A stretch of DNA of 64,000 nucleotides from Meishania litoralis (GTDB lineage Bacteria; Bacteroidota; Bacteroidia; Flavobacteriales; Flavobacteriaceae): positions 992,001 to 1,056,000 of the forward strand of contig NZ_JBHFPV010000001.1 of NCBI RefSeq assembly GCF_042611095.1, in the 5' to 3' direction. Both the position numbers and the translations under genes were made by a program. How positions within the stretch are numbered: the stretch's first letter is position 1; every line of letters begins with the position of its first letter. Below, piece after piece: positions 1-8,036 of the stretch. Below the pieces are notes generated by a model. The model had not been told where the DNA came from, did not search any database, and saw only the letters and a list, made by a program, of their open reading frames with translations.

Positions 1-924
1 TCGATTTTAGGGGAGTGGATATTAAAGATTGAAGATACCGCGGCCTCTGATGGCGGAGCACTGGTTGATTTTTCCCTTGAAGTTTGCGTCGAAGGTGAGT
101 TCAGACCTGATGCAGATAAGGATGGGGTTTTCGATGATGGTGATGATATTTGTCTTGGAACTCCTGAAGGAGCCGAGGTAAATTCGGAAGGTTGCGAGAT
201 ATTTAGGTTTCCATCAAATAATTTCTCCGTGGAACTTACAAGCGAATCGTGTCGAAACCAGAATGATGGCGCAATTGATATTTCGGCGACACTACCTGTT
301 GATTATGCCATAACGATAACAGGTCCGGGTACAGATCTGTCCGATGATTTTACAAGTTCGTTTTCCACCTCGAACTTGTCGGCAGGAACGTATAATGTCT
401 GTATCACCGGTACCGAAGGTGCCAAGCAATATGAACCGAACTGCTTTGAGGTCATCATAACCGAACCTCAGCCGATAGGTGTAAGCTCTAAAACCGATCT
501 GAAAAGCGAACAGATTACTTTAACTCTTGAAGGTGCAGAAATCTTCTATATTGAACTGAACGGGGAATCGATTCAGACCCAGGCAAAAGAAATAACCCTG
601 GGCCTGAAAGACGGATATAATAAATTGAAGGTCTCCACGGCCCAAGTATGCCAAGGCATCTATGAAGAAGAGTTTTTCATTTCAAGCAGGCCGTTGATCT
701 ACCCGAACCCGTTTACAGAATACACGAATATCTTTGTGCGTTCAGGTCTCAAAAATATAAAAGTTAGCATTTTTACCGCCGATGGCCGATTGGTGAAAAG
801 CACAGTTTACCAAAATAACGATACTGAAACGGCCCTGAACTTTCAAGGATTGCCTTCAGGTATGTATTATGTTAAATTCGAAGGGCCCGAAATAAAAATG
901 GCCACTAAAGTGATAAAGCAATGA
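1..924 (+). CDS. C-terminal part of a T9SS-secreted protein (P-domain, thrombospondin type 3 repeat, sorting domain)
   Basis: The frame is open from the first base, so the 5' end lies outside the window; 307 residues are visible. The first ~25 residues (GEWILKIEDTA) look like the end of a proprotein-convertase P domain. An Asp-rich stretch at ~40-65 (DADKDGVFDDGDD, then CLGTP) matches a thrombospondin type 3 calcium-binding repeat. The last ~75 residues begin YPNPF and end in a hydrophobic/basic strand (GMYYVKFEG), which is a typical type A type IX secretion sorting domain. The protein should therefore be exported by T9SS and released or anchored at the surface. P-domain plus this tail is common in flavobacterial secreted metalloproteases, but the catalytic part is not in view. 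The stop overlaps the next start (ATGA). Confidence 0.85.
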   Translation, partial: SILGEWILKIEDTAASDGGALVDFSLEVCVEGEFRPDADKDGVFDDGDDICLGTPEGAEVNSEGCEIFRFPSNNFSVELTSESCRNQNDGAIDISATLPVDYAITITGPGTDLSDDFTSSFSTSNLSAGTYNVCITGTEGAKQYEPNCFEVIITEPQPIGVSSKTDLKSEQITLTLEGAEIFYIELNGESIQTQAKEITLGLKDGYNKLKVSTAQVCQGIYEEEFFISSRPLIYPNPFTEYTNIFVRSGLKNIKVSIFTADGRLVKSTVYQNNDTETALNFQGLPSGMYYVKFEGPEIKMATKVIKQ

Positions 925-1601
925 GGATTTTTTCAGTCTTTTTGATAGGACTACTTCTTATTGGTTGTAAAAAGAAGGATCCGCCGAAGCCGCCTGAGAG
1001 CGCTCAATTGGTTTTTCCGCAGAGCAATTCGGAATGTACCACCGGTGTAAGCTTGAACGAGACAACGAGTCGGGTAAAATTTCAATGGATGGCCGCTAAT
1101 TATGCTGAAACCTATGAACTAAGGGTGACGAACCGCAAGACGAACATAGCGCAGACCATCAGCACCCATGGGCTAAGTGCCGAACTACCGTTAGAAAAGG
1201 GGGTTCCTTTCTCGTGGTTCGTAAATGCAAGAAACTCAGAGGTTACCCAAGCCACTGCGAGCGAAACTTGGCATTTTTATAATGCAGGATTCGAAACGAG
1301 CCACGCGCCCTTTCCTCCTGAAATTTTGTCGCCTAAATCGGCCGAGTCTGTCTTTAAAGACATCAATAATGAAATTACACTTGACTGGCAGGGTGCCGAT
1401 CTGGATAATGATATTATCGGTTACGATGTACATTTCTCAACCGAGAACCCTCCGCAGACTATAGTTACTACCACCAGTCAGAATATCACTGGCTATAAGG
1501 CTACCGTAGTCACAAATACGGTTTACTATTGGAAGATTGTGGCCAAGGACCAAGAGGGTAATACAGCGGATTCAGGAGTTTTCAGCTTTAAGGCATTGTA
1601 A
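921..1601 (+). CDS. Lipoprotein with two fibronectin type III-like repeats
   Basis: Residues 1-16 are a lipoprotein signal (MRIFSVFLIGLLLIGC), with a Lys-rich stretch directly after the Cys. Two Ig/FnIII-like segments follow (~28-120 and ~130-226). Each has the F-x-W and Y-x-L/V pattern and ends in a W/Y-F motif (SWFVNARN, YYWKIVAKD). The start overlaps the stop of the secreted protein upstream by 4 nt, so the two are translationally coupled and probably act together at the cell envelope. No catalytic residues are visible, so a binding or scaffold role is an inference. It ends 7 nt before the convergent pth gene. Confidence 0.8.
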   Translation: MRIFSVFLIGLLLIGCKKKDPPKPPESAQLVFPQSNSECTTGVSLNETTSRVKFQWMAANYAETYELRVTNRKTNIAQTISTHGLSAELPLEKGVPFSWFVNARNSEVTQATASETWHFYNAGFETSHAPFPPEILSPKSAESVFKDINNEITLDWQGADLDNDIIGYDVHFSTENPPQTIVTTTSQNITGYKATVVTNTVYYWKIVAKDQEGNTADSGVFSFKAL

Positions 1602-1608
1602 TCGAACA

Positions 1609-2238
1609 CTACGTATTATTGAAGTCGTTCATGGTATTTTTTACCCCTGACAGAACGAATGATTCTATCAATTCAATTGATTTTTTAAAACGCTCCTGGA
1701 GAACCGATTTCTCCTCGGCATTCCATTCCCCAAGTACATGATCGACCTGTCTTCCTTTTGCAAAATCGGAACCCACCCCGAATCGGAAACGGTTGTATAC
1801 TGTCGTTTGAAGCAAGCATTGAACACTTTTAAGTCCGTTATGGCCGCCATCGCTTCCTTTGGTCTTTAATCTAATGGTGCCAAAAGGAAGGTTGATATCG
1901 TCTGTGATCACGAGAAGATTTTCCAGTGGAACTTTCTCTTTGTCCAACCAATACTTTACCGCTTTTCCGCTGAGGTTCATATACGTTGACGGTTTTAGGC
2001 AAATGACGGTTCTACCCTTGACTTTAAAACTTCCTATATCGCCCAATCGACCCGGTTCAAAATTGAAACCTTCTTTATCGCCAAGCGCATCCAATATCTT
2101 GAACCCGATATTATGGCGGGTTTCGACATACTCATTTCCAATATTTCCAAGGCCTACGACCAAATATTTTTTCATAGGATCGATTTCTTCCCCAATGGTT
2201 CTGTTTCCAAAAAAAAGAGATTTCAAAAATTCGAGCAT
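1609..2238 (-). CDS. pth: Peptidyl-tRNA hydrolase
   Basis: Cleaves peptidyl-tRNA released by aborted translation. The bacterial Pth core begins at about residue 22 (MKKYLVVGLGNIG). The catalytic His is His42 in RHNIGF; TDDINLPFG (about 110) carries the conserved Asp, and GGHNGLKS and FRFGVG are also family motifs. At 209 aa it is ~20 residues longer than the E. coli enzyme because of an N-terminal extension. I kept the extended start because similar extensions are usual in flavobacteria; an internal Met at residue 22 is the alternative. It lies downstream of rplY, separated by a strong hairpin. Confidence 0.95.
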   Translation of the reverse strand: MLEFLKSLFFGNRTIGEEIDPMKKYLVVGLGNIGNEYVETRHNIGFKILDALGDKEGFNFEPGRLGDIGSFKVKGRTVICLKPSTYMNLSGKAVKYWLDKEKVPLENLLVITDDINLPFGTIRLKTKGSDGGHNGLKSVQCLLQTTVYNRFRFGVGSDFAKGRQVDHVLGEWNAEEKSVLQERFKKSIELIESFVLSGVKNTMNDFNNT

Positions 2239-2265
2239 ACTTGAATTCAGATTTCCTAAAAATAC

Positions 2266-2308
2266 AAAAGCATCCTGAATGCGCTAAATTGCGAAACAGG
2301 ATGCTTTT
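2266..2308 (-). terminator. Hairpin between rplY and pth
   Basis: A perfect 12-bp inverted repeat (AAAAGCATCCTG / CAGGATGCTTTT) encloses a 19-nt loop that can form a small CGC/GCG inner stem. On the minus strand the right arm runs into TTTTGTATTTTT, as in a rho-independent terminator. It sits 17 nt after the rplY stop. It should end or attenuate the rplY transcript before pth. Confidence 0.7.
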
Positions 2309-2325
2309 CTATTATCTTGGGAAGG

Positions 2326-2985
2326 TTATTCCTTGCTTTCCTCTCCTTCGGCGGATTCAGCTGCAGGGGCCTCGGCACCATCGGCCGCCGCTCCTTCTTC
2401 CAATTCTTCTTCATCTTCATCCTCATCGACCACAACAGCGGTACGCGCCGTCTTCACCTGCACGACGACGGTATTTTCAGGGTGTAGAATGGTGAAATCG
2501 TCGTTCAACAACGATTCCACGGAGATATTATCGCCAATCCTCAACTTGGATATATCGACATCAAAGAAATCGGGTAGTTTGTCAGGTAACGCCTTAATGG
2601 CAAGTTTTCGTTTTCTGAACAACAACCGCCCACCGTTGCGCACTCCGGGAGAATTGCCCTGTAGGCGTACCGGTATGTTCATGGTTATCGGTTTGTCGGC
2701 GAACAATTGATAAAAGTCGACGTGTAAAATATTATCCGTTACCGGGTGGAACTGAATGTCCTGCATTACCGCATCTACCTTGGTACCACCTTCCAAGTCA
2801 ATCGCTACCGTGTGAGCGTTTGGGGTGTACACTAAGTTTTTGAACGCCAGTTCGTCCGCTGAAAAGTGTAGTGGCTCTTCCCCTCCGTATATCACGCAAG
2901 GAACCTTTCCAGCATTACGTAGGGCCTTCGTTGCCTTCTTGCCCACGCTTTCTCTTTCTGATCCTTTAATTGTAATTGACTTCAT
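2326..2985 (-). CDS. rplY: 50S ribosomal protein L25, Ctc/TL5 form
   Basis: Binds 5S rRNA in the large ribosomal subunit. The N-terminal ~90 residues are the L25 domain (GSERESVGKKATKALR, VPCVIYGG). Residues ~95-185 are the C-terminal TL5/Ctc beta domain (VDFYQLFADKPITMNIPVRLQG). The last ~35 residues are a Glu/Ala-rich acidic tail, common in this phylum. 219 aa is the usual length for the two-domain form. It is preceded by prs (45-nt gap) on the same strand, the common flavobacterial prs-rplY-pth order. Confidence 0.95.
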   Translation of the reverse strand: MKSITIKGSERESVGKKATKALRNAGKVPCVIYGGEEPLHFSADELAFKNLVYTPNAHTVAIDLEGGTKVDAVMQDIQFHPVTDNILHVDFYQLFADKPITMNIPVRLQGNSPGVRNGGRLLFRKRKLAIKALPDKLPDFFDVDISKLRIGDNISVESLLNDDFTILHPENTVVVQVKTARTAVVVDEDEDEEELEEGAAADGAEAPAAESAEGEESKE

Positions 2986-3030
2986 TATATGGTTTAAAAA
3001 TTAATACTCTTTTTTATACAGGTTCGACTA

Positions 3031-3972
3031 CTACATCAAGAATTTAGAAGCTATCGAAGTATTGTGGTGTACCCGGTGCATCACATCTGCGAATAAAGGG
3101 GCACAGCTCAATACTTTTACCTTGTCACTATCTTTTTTAGAAGGAATCGAATCGGTTATGATCAACTCCAATAATTTCGATTTCTGAATTCTTTCATATG
3201 CTTGGCCCGAAAGCAAGCCATGTGTTGTGATCGCCCTGACACTCAATGCACCCCTTTCCATCATCAGGTCGGCAGCCTTTGTCAAAGTACCGGCAGTATC
3301 GACCATGTCGTCGACAAGAACCACATTCTTTCCATTGACATCACCGATGAGTTCCATGTGAGAAATAACGTTGGCCTTCGCCCGCTGCTTATAACAGATC
3401 ACCACATCGGACTCCAATGCCTTTGAATAGGCATACGCCCTTTTTGAACCGCCCATATCAGGCGATGCGATCGTCAGGTTTTCGAGATTGAGTTTCTTCA
3501 GGTATGGAAGAAACAGGGTAGAGGCAAAAAGATGGTCAACAGGCTTTTCAAAAAACCCTTGTATTTGATCCGCATGCAGATCCATGGTAATGATTCGCGT
3601 TGCCCCGGCCGCCTCTAACATTTTTGCCACCAATTTGGCCGCAATTGGAACCCTTGGTTTATCCTTACGGTCTTGTCGCGCCCAACCGAAATATGGGATC
3701 ACAGCGGCTATATGTCTTGCCGAAGCACGTTTGGCCGCATCAAGCATCAACAACATTTCCATGAGGTTTTCTGAACTCGGATTTGTGGAACCGATTATAA
3801 AGACCCTCGCGCCTCGCACCGATTCTTCGAAAGATGGCTGAAATTCACCATCGCTATATTTCGAGAAGATAACTTTGCCCAACTCGGTACCGTACGCTTC
3901 GGCTATTTTTTCTGCCAGTACCGTACTTTGCGTACAGGCGAAAATTTTTGGTTCTGGTACGGTATAAGACAT
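3031..3972 (-). CDS. prs: Ribose-phosphate pyrophosphokinase
   Basis: Makes PRPP from ribose 5-phosphate and ATP for nucleotide, His and Trp synthesis. 313 aa is the normal length. Family motifs are present: FSDGE-type KYSDGEFQPSFEESVRG near 40, the Mg/PRPP segment DLHADQIQGFF near 130, and the PRPP-binding loop VLVDDMVDTAGTL near 220. A TAAATTTG -7 element lies 53-60 nt upstream, so prs probably heads the prs-rplY unit. Confidence 0.96.
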   Translation of the reverse strand: MSYTVPEPKIFACTQSTVLAEKIAEAYGTELGKVIFSKYSDGEFQPSFEESVRGARVFIIGSTNPSSENLMEMLLMLDAAKRASARHIAAVIPYFGWARQDRKDKPRVPIAAKLVAKMLEAAGATRIITMDLHADQIQGFFEKPVDHLFASTLFLPYLKKLNLENLTIASPDMGGSKRAYAYSKALESDVVICYKQRAKANVISHMELIGDVNGKNVVLVDDMVDTAGTLTKAADLMMERGALSVRAITTHGLLSGQAYERIQKSKLLELIITDSIPSKKDSDKVKVLSCAPLFADVMHRVHHNTSIASKFLM

Positions 3973-4024
3973 GGTTAACCTGTTGTTCTCTAGTTTATTG
4001 CAAACCCTTTTTGCCAGGGAGGTG

Positions 4025-4032
4025 CAAATTTA
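4025..4032 (-). promoter_or_regulatory. prs: -7 element for prs
   Basis: Minus-strand TAAATTTG is an exact match to the Bacteroidota -7 consensus TAnnTTTG and lies 53-60 nt upstream of the prs ATG. I see no clear TTG at the -33 position, so confidence is moderate. Confidence 0.45.
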
Positions 4033-4097
4033 TAAATTAATTTGTGTTGCTAAAGGAATAATGTGGTTATTTTCGATGGTGAAAAGAAAATATTTTT

Positions 4098-4105
4098 TAG
4101 TTTTG
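4098..4105 (+). promoter_or_regulatory. -7 element for tRNA-Leu
   Basis: TAGTTTTG matches TAnnTTTG and ends 18 nt before the first base of the tRNA. That spacing would start the transcript a few bases upstream of the mature 5' end. No clear -33 TTG is seen. Confidence 0.45.
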
Positions 4106-4123
4106 CAATCCCATTTTGGTTTT

Positions 4124-4204
4124 GCTCGAGTGGCGGAACTGGTAGACGCGCTGGATTCAAAATCCAGTTCCTTTGGAGTGTGGGTTCGATTCCCACCTCG
4201 AGTA
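4124..4204 (+). tRNA. tRNA-Leu (anticodon CAA)
   Basis: The acceptor arms GCTCGAG (4124-4130) and CTCGAGT (4197-4203) pair with one G-U. The D arm contains TGGCGGAACTGGTAGACGC. The anticodon stem-loop is CTGGA-TTCAAAA-TCCAG with anticodon CAA, reading UUG. There is a long variable arm as expected for class II tRNA-Leu, and a T arm with GGTTCGATTCC. No CCA is encoded after the discriminator A. Confidence 0.95.
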
Positions 4205-4205
4205 C

Positions 4206-4247
4206 AAAAAAACCTCATTAGCCTTAACTAATGAGGTTTTGTATTTT
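4206..4247 (+). terminator. Rho-independent terminator after tRNA-Leu
   Basis: CCTCATTAG (4213-4221) pairs perfectly with CTAATGAGG (4228-4236) around a 6-nt loop. A-rich 5' and TTTTGTATTTT 3' flanks extend the stem. It begins directly after the tRNA and is the clear terminator of that transcript. Confidence 0.85.
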
Positions 4248-4344
4248 AATTTTCTTTCAATCTTAAATTAAAGAGATTCTATAAAAGTAGAGATTCAGTA
4301 TTTTTCGACTTCAATTCGCGCCAAGATTAAATATTTCGCCACAG

Positions 4345-5001
4345 TTATATATCGACATCTTCAACATCGATGTTCTTATGAAATATCAAATCTTGTTCCT
4401 CCATGGCCACAACGACCAGTTTTACATAATCTTCCACCGTTTTTTCGATATCGTCGGGGTCCATTATATCGATACTACCACGCCAGATCAATGAACGATC
4501 CTTACCTTCACAAATACAATAAAGCGATGTCTCCGCATGGTAAACGGTATATCGTTCATAGTATTCTTGATCATAATAGATGTCTTGATGCCGCCTATAA
4601 TCTTCCTTGAATCCGTCATTATAGTTGTTCAGACCCGCCATGGTCTTGCGAAAAGACTGCCGACTCTCCGAACCGACGATCTTGGTAAGCAGAATCGCGT
4701 CAAAATCCTTATCGAGAAGGCTGCGTTCCACATCGTCTAGTTCTTTTTCGGTTCGTTTCGAATTGGTAAATCGTACGTCGAAAAGATCGATGCTACGCAT
4801 CGATTCTATATCTCTTTCATCGAATTCGGCTTTTAACCGAGTTTCGAAATCGATTCGCGCATTCTCGTTTTGTGTCATTCCGACCAACAAAACTTTAGAG
4901 GCGTCAAAAATAACGATATCAGGATTTTTCCAGTTCTCGACAAGTTCGGCCGAAGAACAACCCATTAAGATCAGGATTGGTAAAACGTGTAATTTTTTCA
5001 T
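4345..5001 (-). CDS. Lipoprotein of unknown function
   Basis: The signal is MKKLHVLPILILMGC with a lipobox Cys at 15, so an envelope lipoprotein of 218 aa. After the Cys comes SSAELVENWKNPD, the opening seen in several small flavobacterial stress-locus lipoproteins. The middle is rich in charged and aromatic residues (DIYYDQEYYERYT near 140). No enzyme motif is visible. It lies 11 nt downstream of the coiled-coil gene that ends at 5013 and is probably cotranscribed with it. Its place next to hsp20 and universal stress genes suggests a role in envelope stress, which is inference only. Confidence 0.75.
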   Translation of the reverse strand: MKKLHVLPILILMGCSSAELVENWKNPDIVIFDASKVLLVGMTQNENARIDFETRLKAEFDERDIESMRSIDLFDVRFTNSKRTEKELDDVERSLLDKDFDAILLTKIVGSESRQSFRKTMAGLNNYNDGFKEDYRRHQDIYYDQEYYERYTVYHAETSLYCICEGKDRSLIWRGSIDIMDPDDIEKTVEDYVKLVVVAMEEQDLIFHKNIDVEDVDI

Positions 5002-5012
5002 GATATCGCTAT

Positions 5013-5456
5013 TTAGTTCAGCAATCTTTTTTGTTTATCTTTCTTCATCAATCGGCTTATCACTTTGAAAAGGGCGACCTTCAAATTTCTGTAGTCGACC
5101 ATATAGCGTTCTATCTTGTCGGTCAGTTCCCAATGTGTCTCCAAATAGGCCTTTTCCATTTTAAGCTCATCGACGTCGTTGACCATTATTTCGAGCAGGT
5201 TTTCGTGCGACTGTACTCTCTTCATCAACGTAATGACCTCGCTTTCCGCCTTTGATATTCTGTCAATAATCTTTTGGCTTTTATTGAATACCTCACTATC
5301 TATTAGTTGTAACGTATATGATTTTACCAAGTCGTTTAGAAAGAGTTGTTCATCTTTGATGAAACTCAATTCAGACATCCATTTTTTACTGGCCCCATGC
5401 ATTTCTTCGGCACTTAGCCATTCTATATAGCGGTATTTTTGTTTTTTAATTTCCAT
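5013..5456 (-). CDS. Small coiled-coil hypothetical, paralogue of the 6135-6566 gene
   Basis: 147 residues, mostly helical and charged, no signal peptide. I chose the ATG at 5454-5456 (MEIKKQKYRY) because AGGA lies just upstream; a 19-residue upstream extension has less support. It resembles the 143-aa protein at 6135-6566: both have a W-x-S-x-L motif near 30, then a DE-x-LF-x-x-x-L-x-x-SY segment, a helix with many K/E, and a C-terminal R/K-N-L-K followed by a basic tail. Together they flank hsp20. Function unknown. Confidence 0.75.
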   Translation of the reverse strand: MEIKKQKYRYIEWLSAEEMHGASKKWMSELSFIKDEQLFLNDLVKSYTLQLIDSEVFNKSQKIIDRISKAESEVITLMKRVQSHENLLEIMVNDVDELKMEKAYLETHWELTDKIERYMVDYRNLKVALFKVISRLMKKDKQKRLLN

Positions 5457-5559
5457 GATTTCCTGATATTTTTTGTCATTTATAAGTACGGCAATCAACA
5501 CGTGTATCCACAATGAGCAATAGCAACTTCTTTAATCAAAAAAAAGTGCCGATCACGAA

Positions 5560-5585
5560 AAAGAAGAAAACAACCGACATCGGTT
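5560..5585 (-). terminator. Terminator downstream of hsp20
   Basis: On the minus strand AACCG-ATGT-CGGTT forms a 5-bp stem with a 4-nt loop, followed by GTTTTCTTCTTTTT. It sits 8-33 nt after the hsp20 stop, in the right place for a rho-independent terminator. The stem is short, hence moderate confidence. Confidence 0.5.
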
Positions 5586-5592
5586 TGTTGGG

Positions 5593-6030
5593 TCAAGCAA
5601 CTTCGATTTTTCTTTTGGCCTTTCGTTCACCTGCTTCTTTTTTCATAAGCTGCAGTTTAAGGATGCCGTTTTCGTAAGTGGCCCTAACCTCTTGCGAATC
5701 GTCTACCGTTTTGGGTAGTTGTAGTGCACGCCTGAAAGAGCGATAGTTGAATTCTTTTCGGGTATAGTCATCATCGTTTTCCTTTTTTTCGGCTTTCTTT
5801 TCGGCCGCCACCTCTAGAATGTCATCCTTTAAAGTAATCTCGAAATCTTTTTTGTCAAACCCTGGCGAAGCCAGTTCGATTTCAAAATCATCTTCGTGCT
5901 CTTTAATGTTCATAGCCGGCAAGGATTTCTCAAGGTTGAAGAAATCGCCGTCGAAATTGGCGTTGCGTTCGAAAAAATCGGTAAGGCCGTAATTCCATGG
6001 CCATCTGTTGTTAAATTTTACAAGTGACAT
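5593..6030 (-). CDS. Small heat shock protein, Hsp20/alpha-crystallin family
   Basis: ATP-independent holdase chaperone in the cytoplasm, 145 aa, usual length. Residues ~1-35 are the N-terminal arm (NNRWPWNYGLTDFFERN). The alpha-crystallin domain spans ~40-140, with YELASPGF-like ELASPGFDKKDFEITL and the conserved A-x-x-x-NGIL motif ATYENGILKLQL near 120. The C-terminal I-x-I motif is not evident. Upstream is an FNR/CRP-like palindrome at 6103-6114 correctly spaced from a -7 element, so expression is probably tied to the same regulator as the rest of the island. Confidence 0.95.
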   Translation of the reverse strand: MSLVKFNNRWPWNYGLTDFFERNANFDGDFFNLEKSLPAMNIKEHEDDFEIELASPGFDKKDFEITLKDDILEVAAEKKAEKKENDDDYTRKEFNYRSFRRALQLPKTVDDSQEVRATYENGILKLQLMKKEAGERKAKRKIEVA

Positions 6031-6071
6031 AGTGTTCGATTTTAGGAGTTAAACCTTATTTACATTTAGGC

Positions 6072-6114
6072 TCAATTTATAACGATATATAAGGATCTGA
6101 AATGATTTTGGTCA
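6072..6114 (-). promoter_or_regulatory. FNR/CRP-like site and -7 element upstream of hsp20
   Basis: Read on the minus strand, TGACCAAAATCA (6103-6114) is a TGAC-N4-ATCA near-palindrome. Its centre is 33 nt upstream of the centre of TAAATTGA (6072-6079), a weak TAnnTTTG-like -7 element. That puts the palindrome near -40 of the inferred start, the class II activator position, with a ~38-nt leader before ATG. The same geometry occurs at three other promoters in the island. Confidence 0.65.
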
Positions 6115-6134
6115 GGTTTGGCCCTTTTATTTTT

Positions 6135-6566
6135 TTAAGCCCCGGGCTTTCTTTTTTTTAATATGCCCCCTGCATAATTGAAAATTTCTCCTTTTAGGTT
6201 TTGGAACCCCTCTACATATTCTACGACTTTCGCTCTGAGTATATTGTGCTTTTCATAAAAAACGAGGTCGCAGGTTTCGTTCTTGCACTCCATCATTCCG
6301 CCCAAATTGTTTTCATGTTCCGAAATTTGCCAGGTCACTTCGGTTTTTTTGCTTTTTGCGATTTTCAACCGCTGTTTATAGTCTTGCAATCTTTCGAACA
6401 GATTAGGTGTATCGGGTTCAAAGGCATAAGAATTCAACAAACGATCAATGAACAGAATTTCGTCTCTAACAAGTTCTAGGGTCGATTTCCAATGTCGGGT
6501 ATTTCTAAGAAGTTCATCTATTTTTCTAGCCTGTTCGGTATCAGTAAAGGGTACGGTCTCGTTCAT
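6135..6566 (-). CDS. Small coiled-coil hypothetical, paralogue of the 5013-5456 gene
   Basis: 143 residues, highly charged and helical, no signal peptide or membrane segment. The shared pattern with the neighbour at 5013-5456 includes HWKSTLELVRDEILFIDRLL near 25-45, a central K/R-rich helix with SEHENNLGG, and a C-terminal FQNLKGEIF followed by KKRK. Two Cys (KNETC near 95) are specific to this copy. It is transcribed alone behind its own FNR-like promoter. The conserved architecture suggests a stress-induced protein-binding role, but no family function is known to me. Confidence 0.75.
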   Translation of the reverse strand: MNETVPFTDTEQARKIDELLRNTRHWKSTLELVRDEILFIDRLLNSYAFEPDTPNLFERLQDYKQRLKIAKSKKTEVTWQISEHENNLGGMMECKNETCDLVFYEKHNILRAKVVEYVEGFQNLKGEIFNYAGGILKKRKPGA

Positions 6567-6583
6567 GGCAATGGCATTTCTTA

Positions 6584-6626
6584 TAAATATACATTGCCCT
6601 TAAAGTTTGTGAAATGATTCTGGTCA
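6584..6626 (-). promoter_or_regulatory. FNR/CRP-like site and -7 element upstream of the 6135-6566 gene
   Basis: Minus-strand TGACCAGAATCA (6615-6626) is centred 33 nt upstream of TATATTTA (6584-6591), which matches TAnnTTT plus A. The inferred start is about 14 nt before the ATG. Eighteen bases around the palindrome (CTGACCARAATCATTTCA) are shared with the hsp20 promoter with one difference, so the two promoters are duplicates or closely conserved. Confidence 0.7.
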
Positions 6627-6640
6627 GTATAACCCACGGG

Positions 6641-8017
6641 TTAGGTCGATATGGGAATTTCAATTAACTCGTACAATTCTGGAATATGCACTTGCCATCC
6701 CATTGTGTCCTTGATTTTGACACCAAATGCATCTAAGGCCAAAGGTTCGCCATGTATCAAAAATACCTTTTCGGGATAGTTCTTTATCTCGCCCAACCAG
6801 TCTAAAAGTTCAAATTGGTCGGCATGGGCCGATAAGCTCTCCAAGTGCTCGATTTTGGCCTTTACCGAAATATATTTTCCGAACAGCTTGATTTCATGGG
6901 CGCCTTCCAATAATTGTCTTCCCCTTGTGCCCTCTGCTTGATAGCCTACCAACAAAACGGTTGTTGTAGGAATATCGATCAATTGTTTCAGATAGGTCAA
7001 TACCCGACCTCCGGTAACCATGCCGCTTCCAGCGATCACAACTTTGGGCCTTGGGTCGTCTATCGTCTTCCAGGTATCCTTGTAGGAGGTGATGATATTG
7101 AAATGTGAACACATTGCGATGCACTCTTCATGTGCCAATTTGTGCCAATCGGGATGGTTTTCAAAAACGGAAAGCACGTTGTTCCCCATCGGACTATCAA
7201 CGAACAATGCAATATTGGGGATGCGGTTTTTTTTGTATAGTTTCCACAAGGTGTACATCAACGATTGTAGCCGTTCTACGGCAAATGAAGGAATGATCAA
7301 ACTGCCTCTTTGCCGTATGGTATCTTCGATAAGGTCGACCAATATTCCCTCTACATCTTCCTTTGGGTGCAGTTTATTGCCATAGGTACTCTCCAAAAAA
7401 AGATAATCTGCCCATCTAGGTCGTTCGGGCGGGGAGAGCAATGGGTCTTTTTTTCTGCCCACATCTCCTGAAAACACGAACCGTTTTCCAAAGATTTCCA
7501 ATTCGATAAATGTGGCTCCGAGGATATGGCCATTATAGCGAAACCGAAACTTGATGTTTTCCGAGATATTTATCCAGACATCTTTTTCTTTAGGTACAAA
7601 CAGGGCGATGGCATGTTCGGCTTCCTCTACCGTATAAAAAGGCAGCGCGGGATTATGCTTACTGTAACCTTCCATATTGGCTCGCTCGGCCTCTTCTTCA
7701 TGAATTTTTGCGCTATCCCTTAAAATGACCGATGTAATCGATAATGTGGGCGGGGTACCGATAATCTTACCTTTAAAACCTGTTTTGACCAACCTTGGCA
7801 AGTAACCAGTATGGTCCAAATGCCCATGGGTCAGCAGTACCAAATCGATTTTTTTCGCGTCGATTGGCAACGGCTTCCAATTCATTTTTCGCAGTTCTTT
7901 GAGACCTTGGAACATTCCACAATCGACCAGAATGTTTTGTTCCGGGGTTTCCAAAAAGAATTTAGAACCGGTTACAGTGCCCGAAGCACCAAGAAAATGG
8001 ATTTTTACTTTGTCCAT
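6641..8017 (-). CDS. MBL-fold beta-CASP metallo-hydrolase (probable RNA nuclease)
   Basis: 458 aa, typical of the CPSF/YSH1-like beta-CASP family that cleaves RNA using two zinc ions. Motif 2 is H64-G-H66-L-D68-H69. A later His in GHILGAT, an Asp in FSGDVGRK and the beta-CASP signatures (SFAVERLQ, SGMVTGGR, SLSAHADQ) are all present, so an active site looks complete. It is the last gene of an apparent three-gene unit: it follows the ATP-cone nuclease by 19 nt, which follows the eRF1-like gene by 5 nt. Substrate is inferred from the family. No signal peptide, so cytoplasmic. Confidence 0.9.
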   Translation of the reverse strand: MDKVKIHFLGASGTVTGSKFFLETPEQNILVDCGMFQGLKELRKMNWKPLPIDAKKIDLVLLTHGHLDHTGYLPRLVKTGFKGKIIGTPPTLSITSVILRDSAKIHEEEAERANMEGYSKHNPALPFYTVEEAEHAIALFVPKEKDVWINISENIKFRFRYNGHILGATFIELEIFGKRFVFSGDVGRKKDPLLSPPERPRWADYLFLESTYGNKLHPKEDVEGILVDLIEDTIRQRGSLIIPSFAVERLQSLMYTLWKLYKKNRIPNIALFVDSPMGNNVLSVFENHPDWHKLAHEECIAMCSHFNIITSYKDTWKTIDDPRPKVVIAGSGMVTGGRVLTYLKQLIDIPTTTVLLVGYQAEGTRGRQLLEGAHEIKLFGKYISVKAKIEHLESLSAHADQFELLDWLGEIKNYPEKVFLIHGEPLALDAFGVKIKDTMGWQVHIPELYELIEIPIST

Positions 8018-8036
8018 AGATTAACGCAAGGGGTGC

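Noticed and set aside
1859..2278. 139-aa plus-strand ORF antisense to pth
   Set aside because: pth motifs are unmistakable on the other strand.
4030..4218. 62-aa minus-strand ORF across tRNA-Leu
   Set aside because: It runs through the tRNA gene and its terminator.
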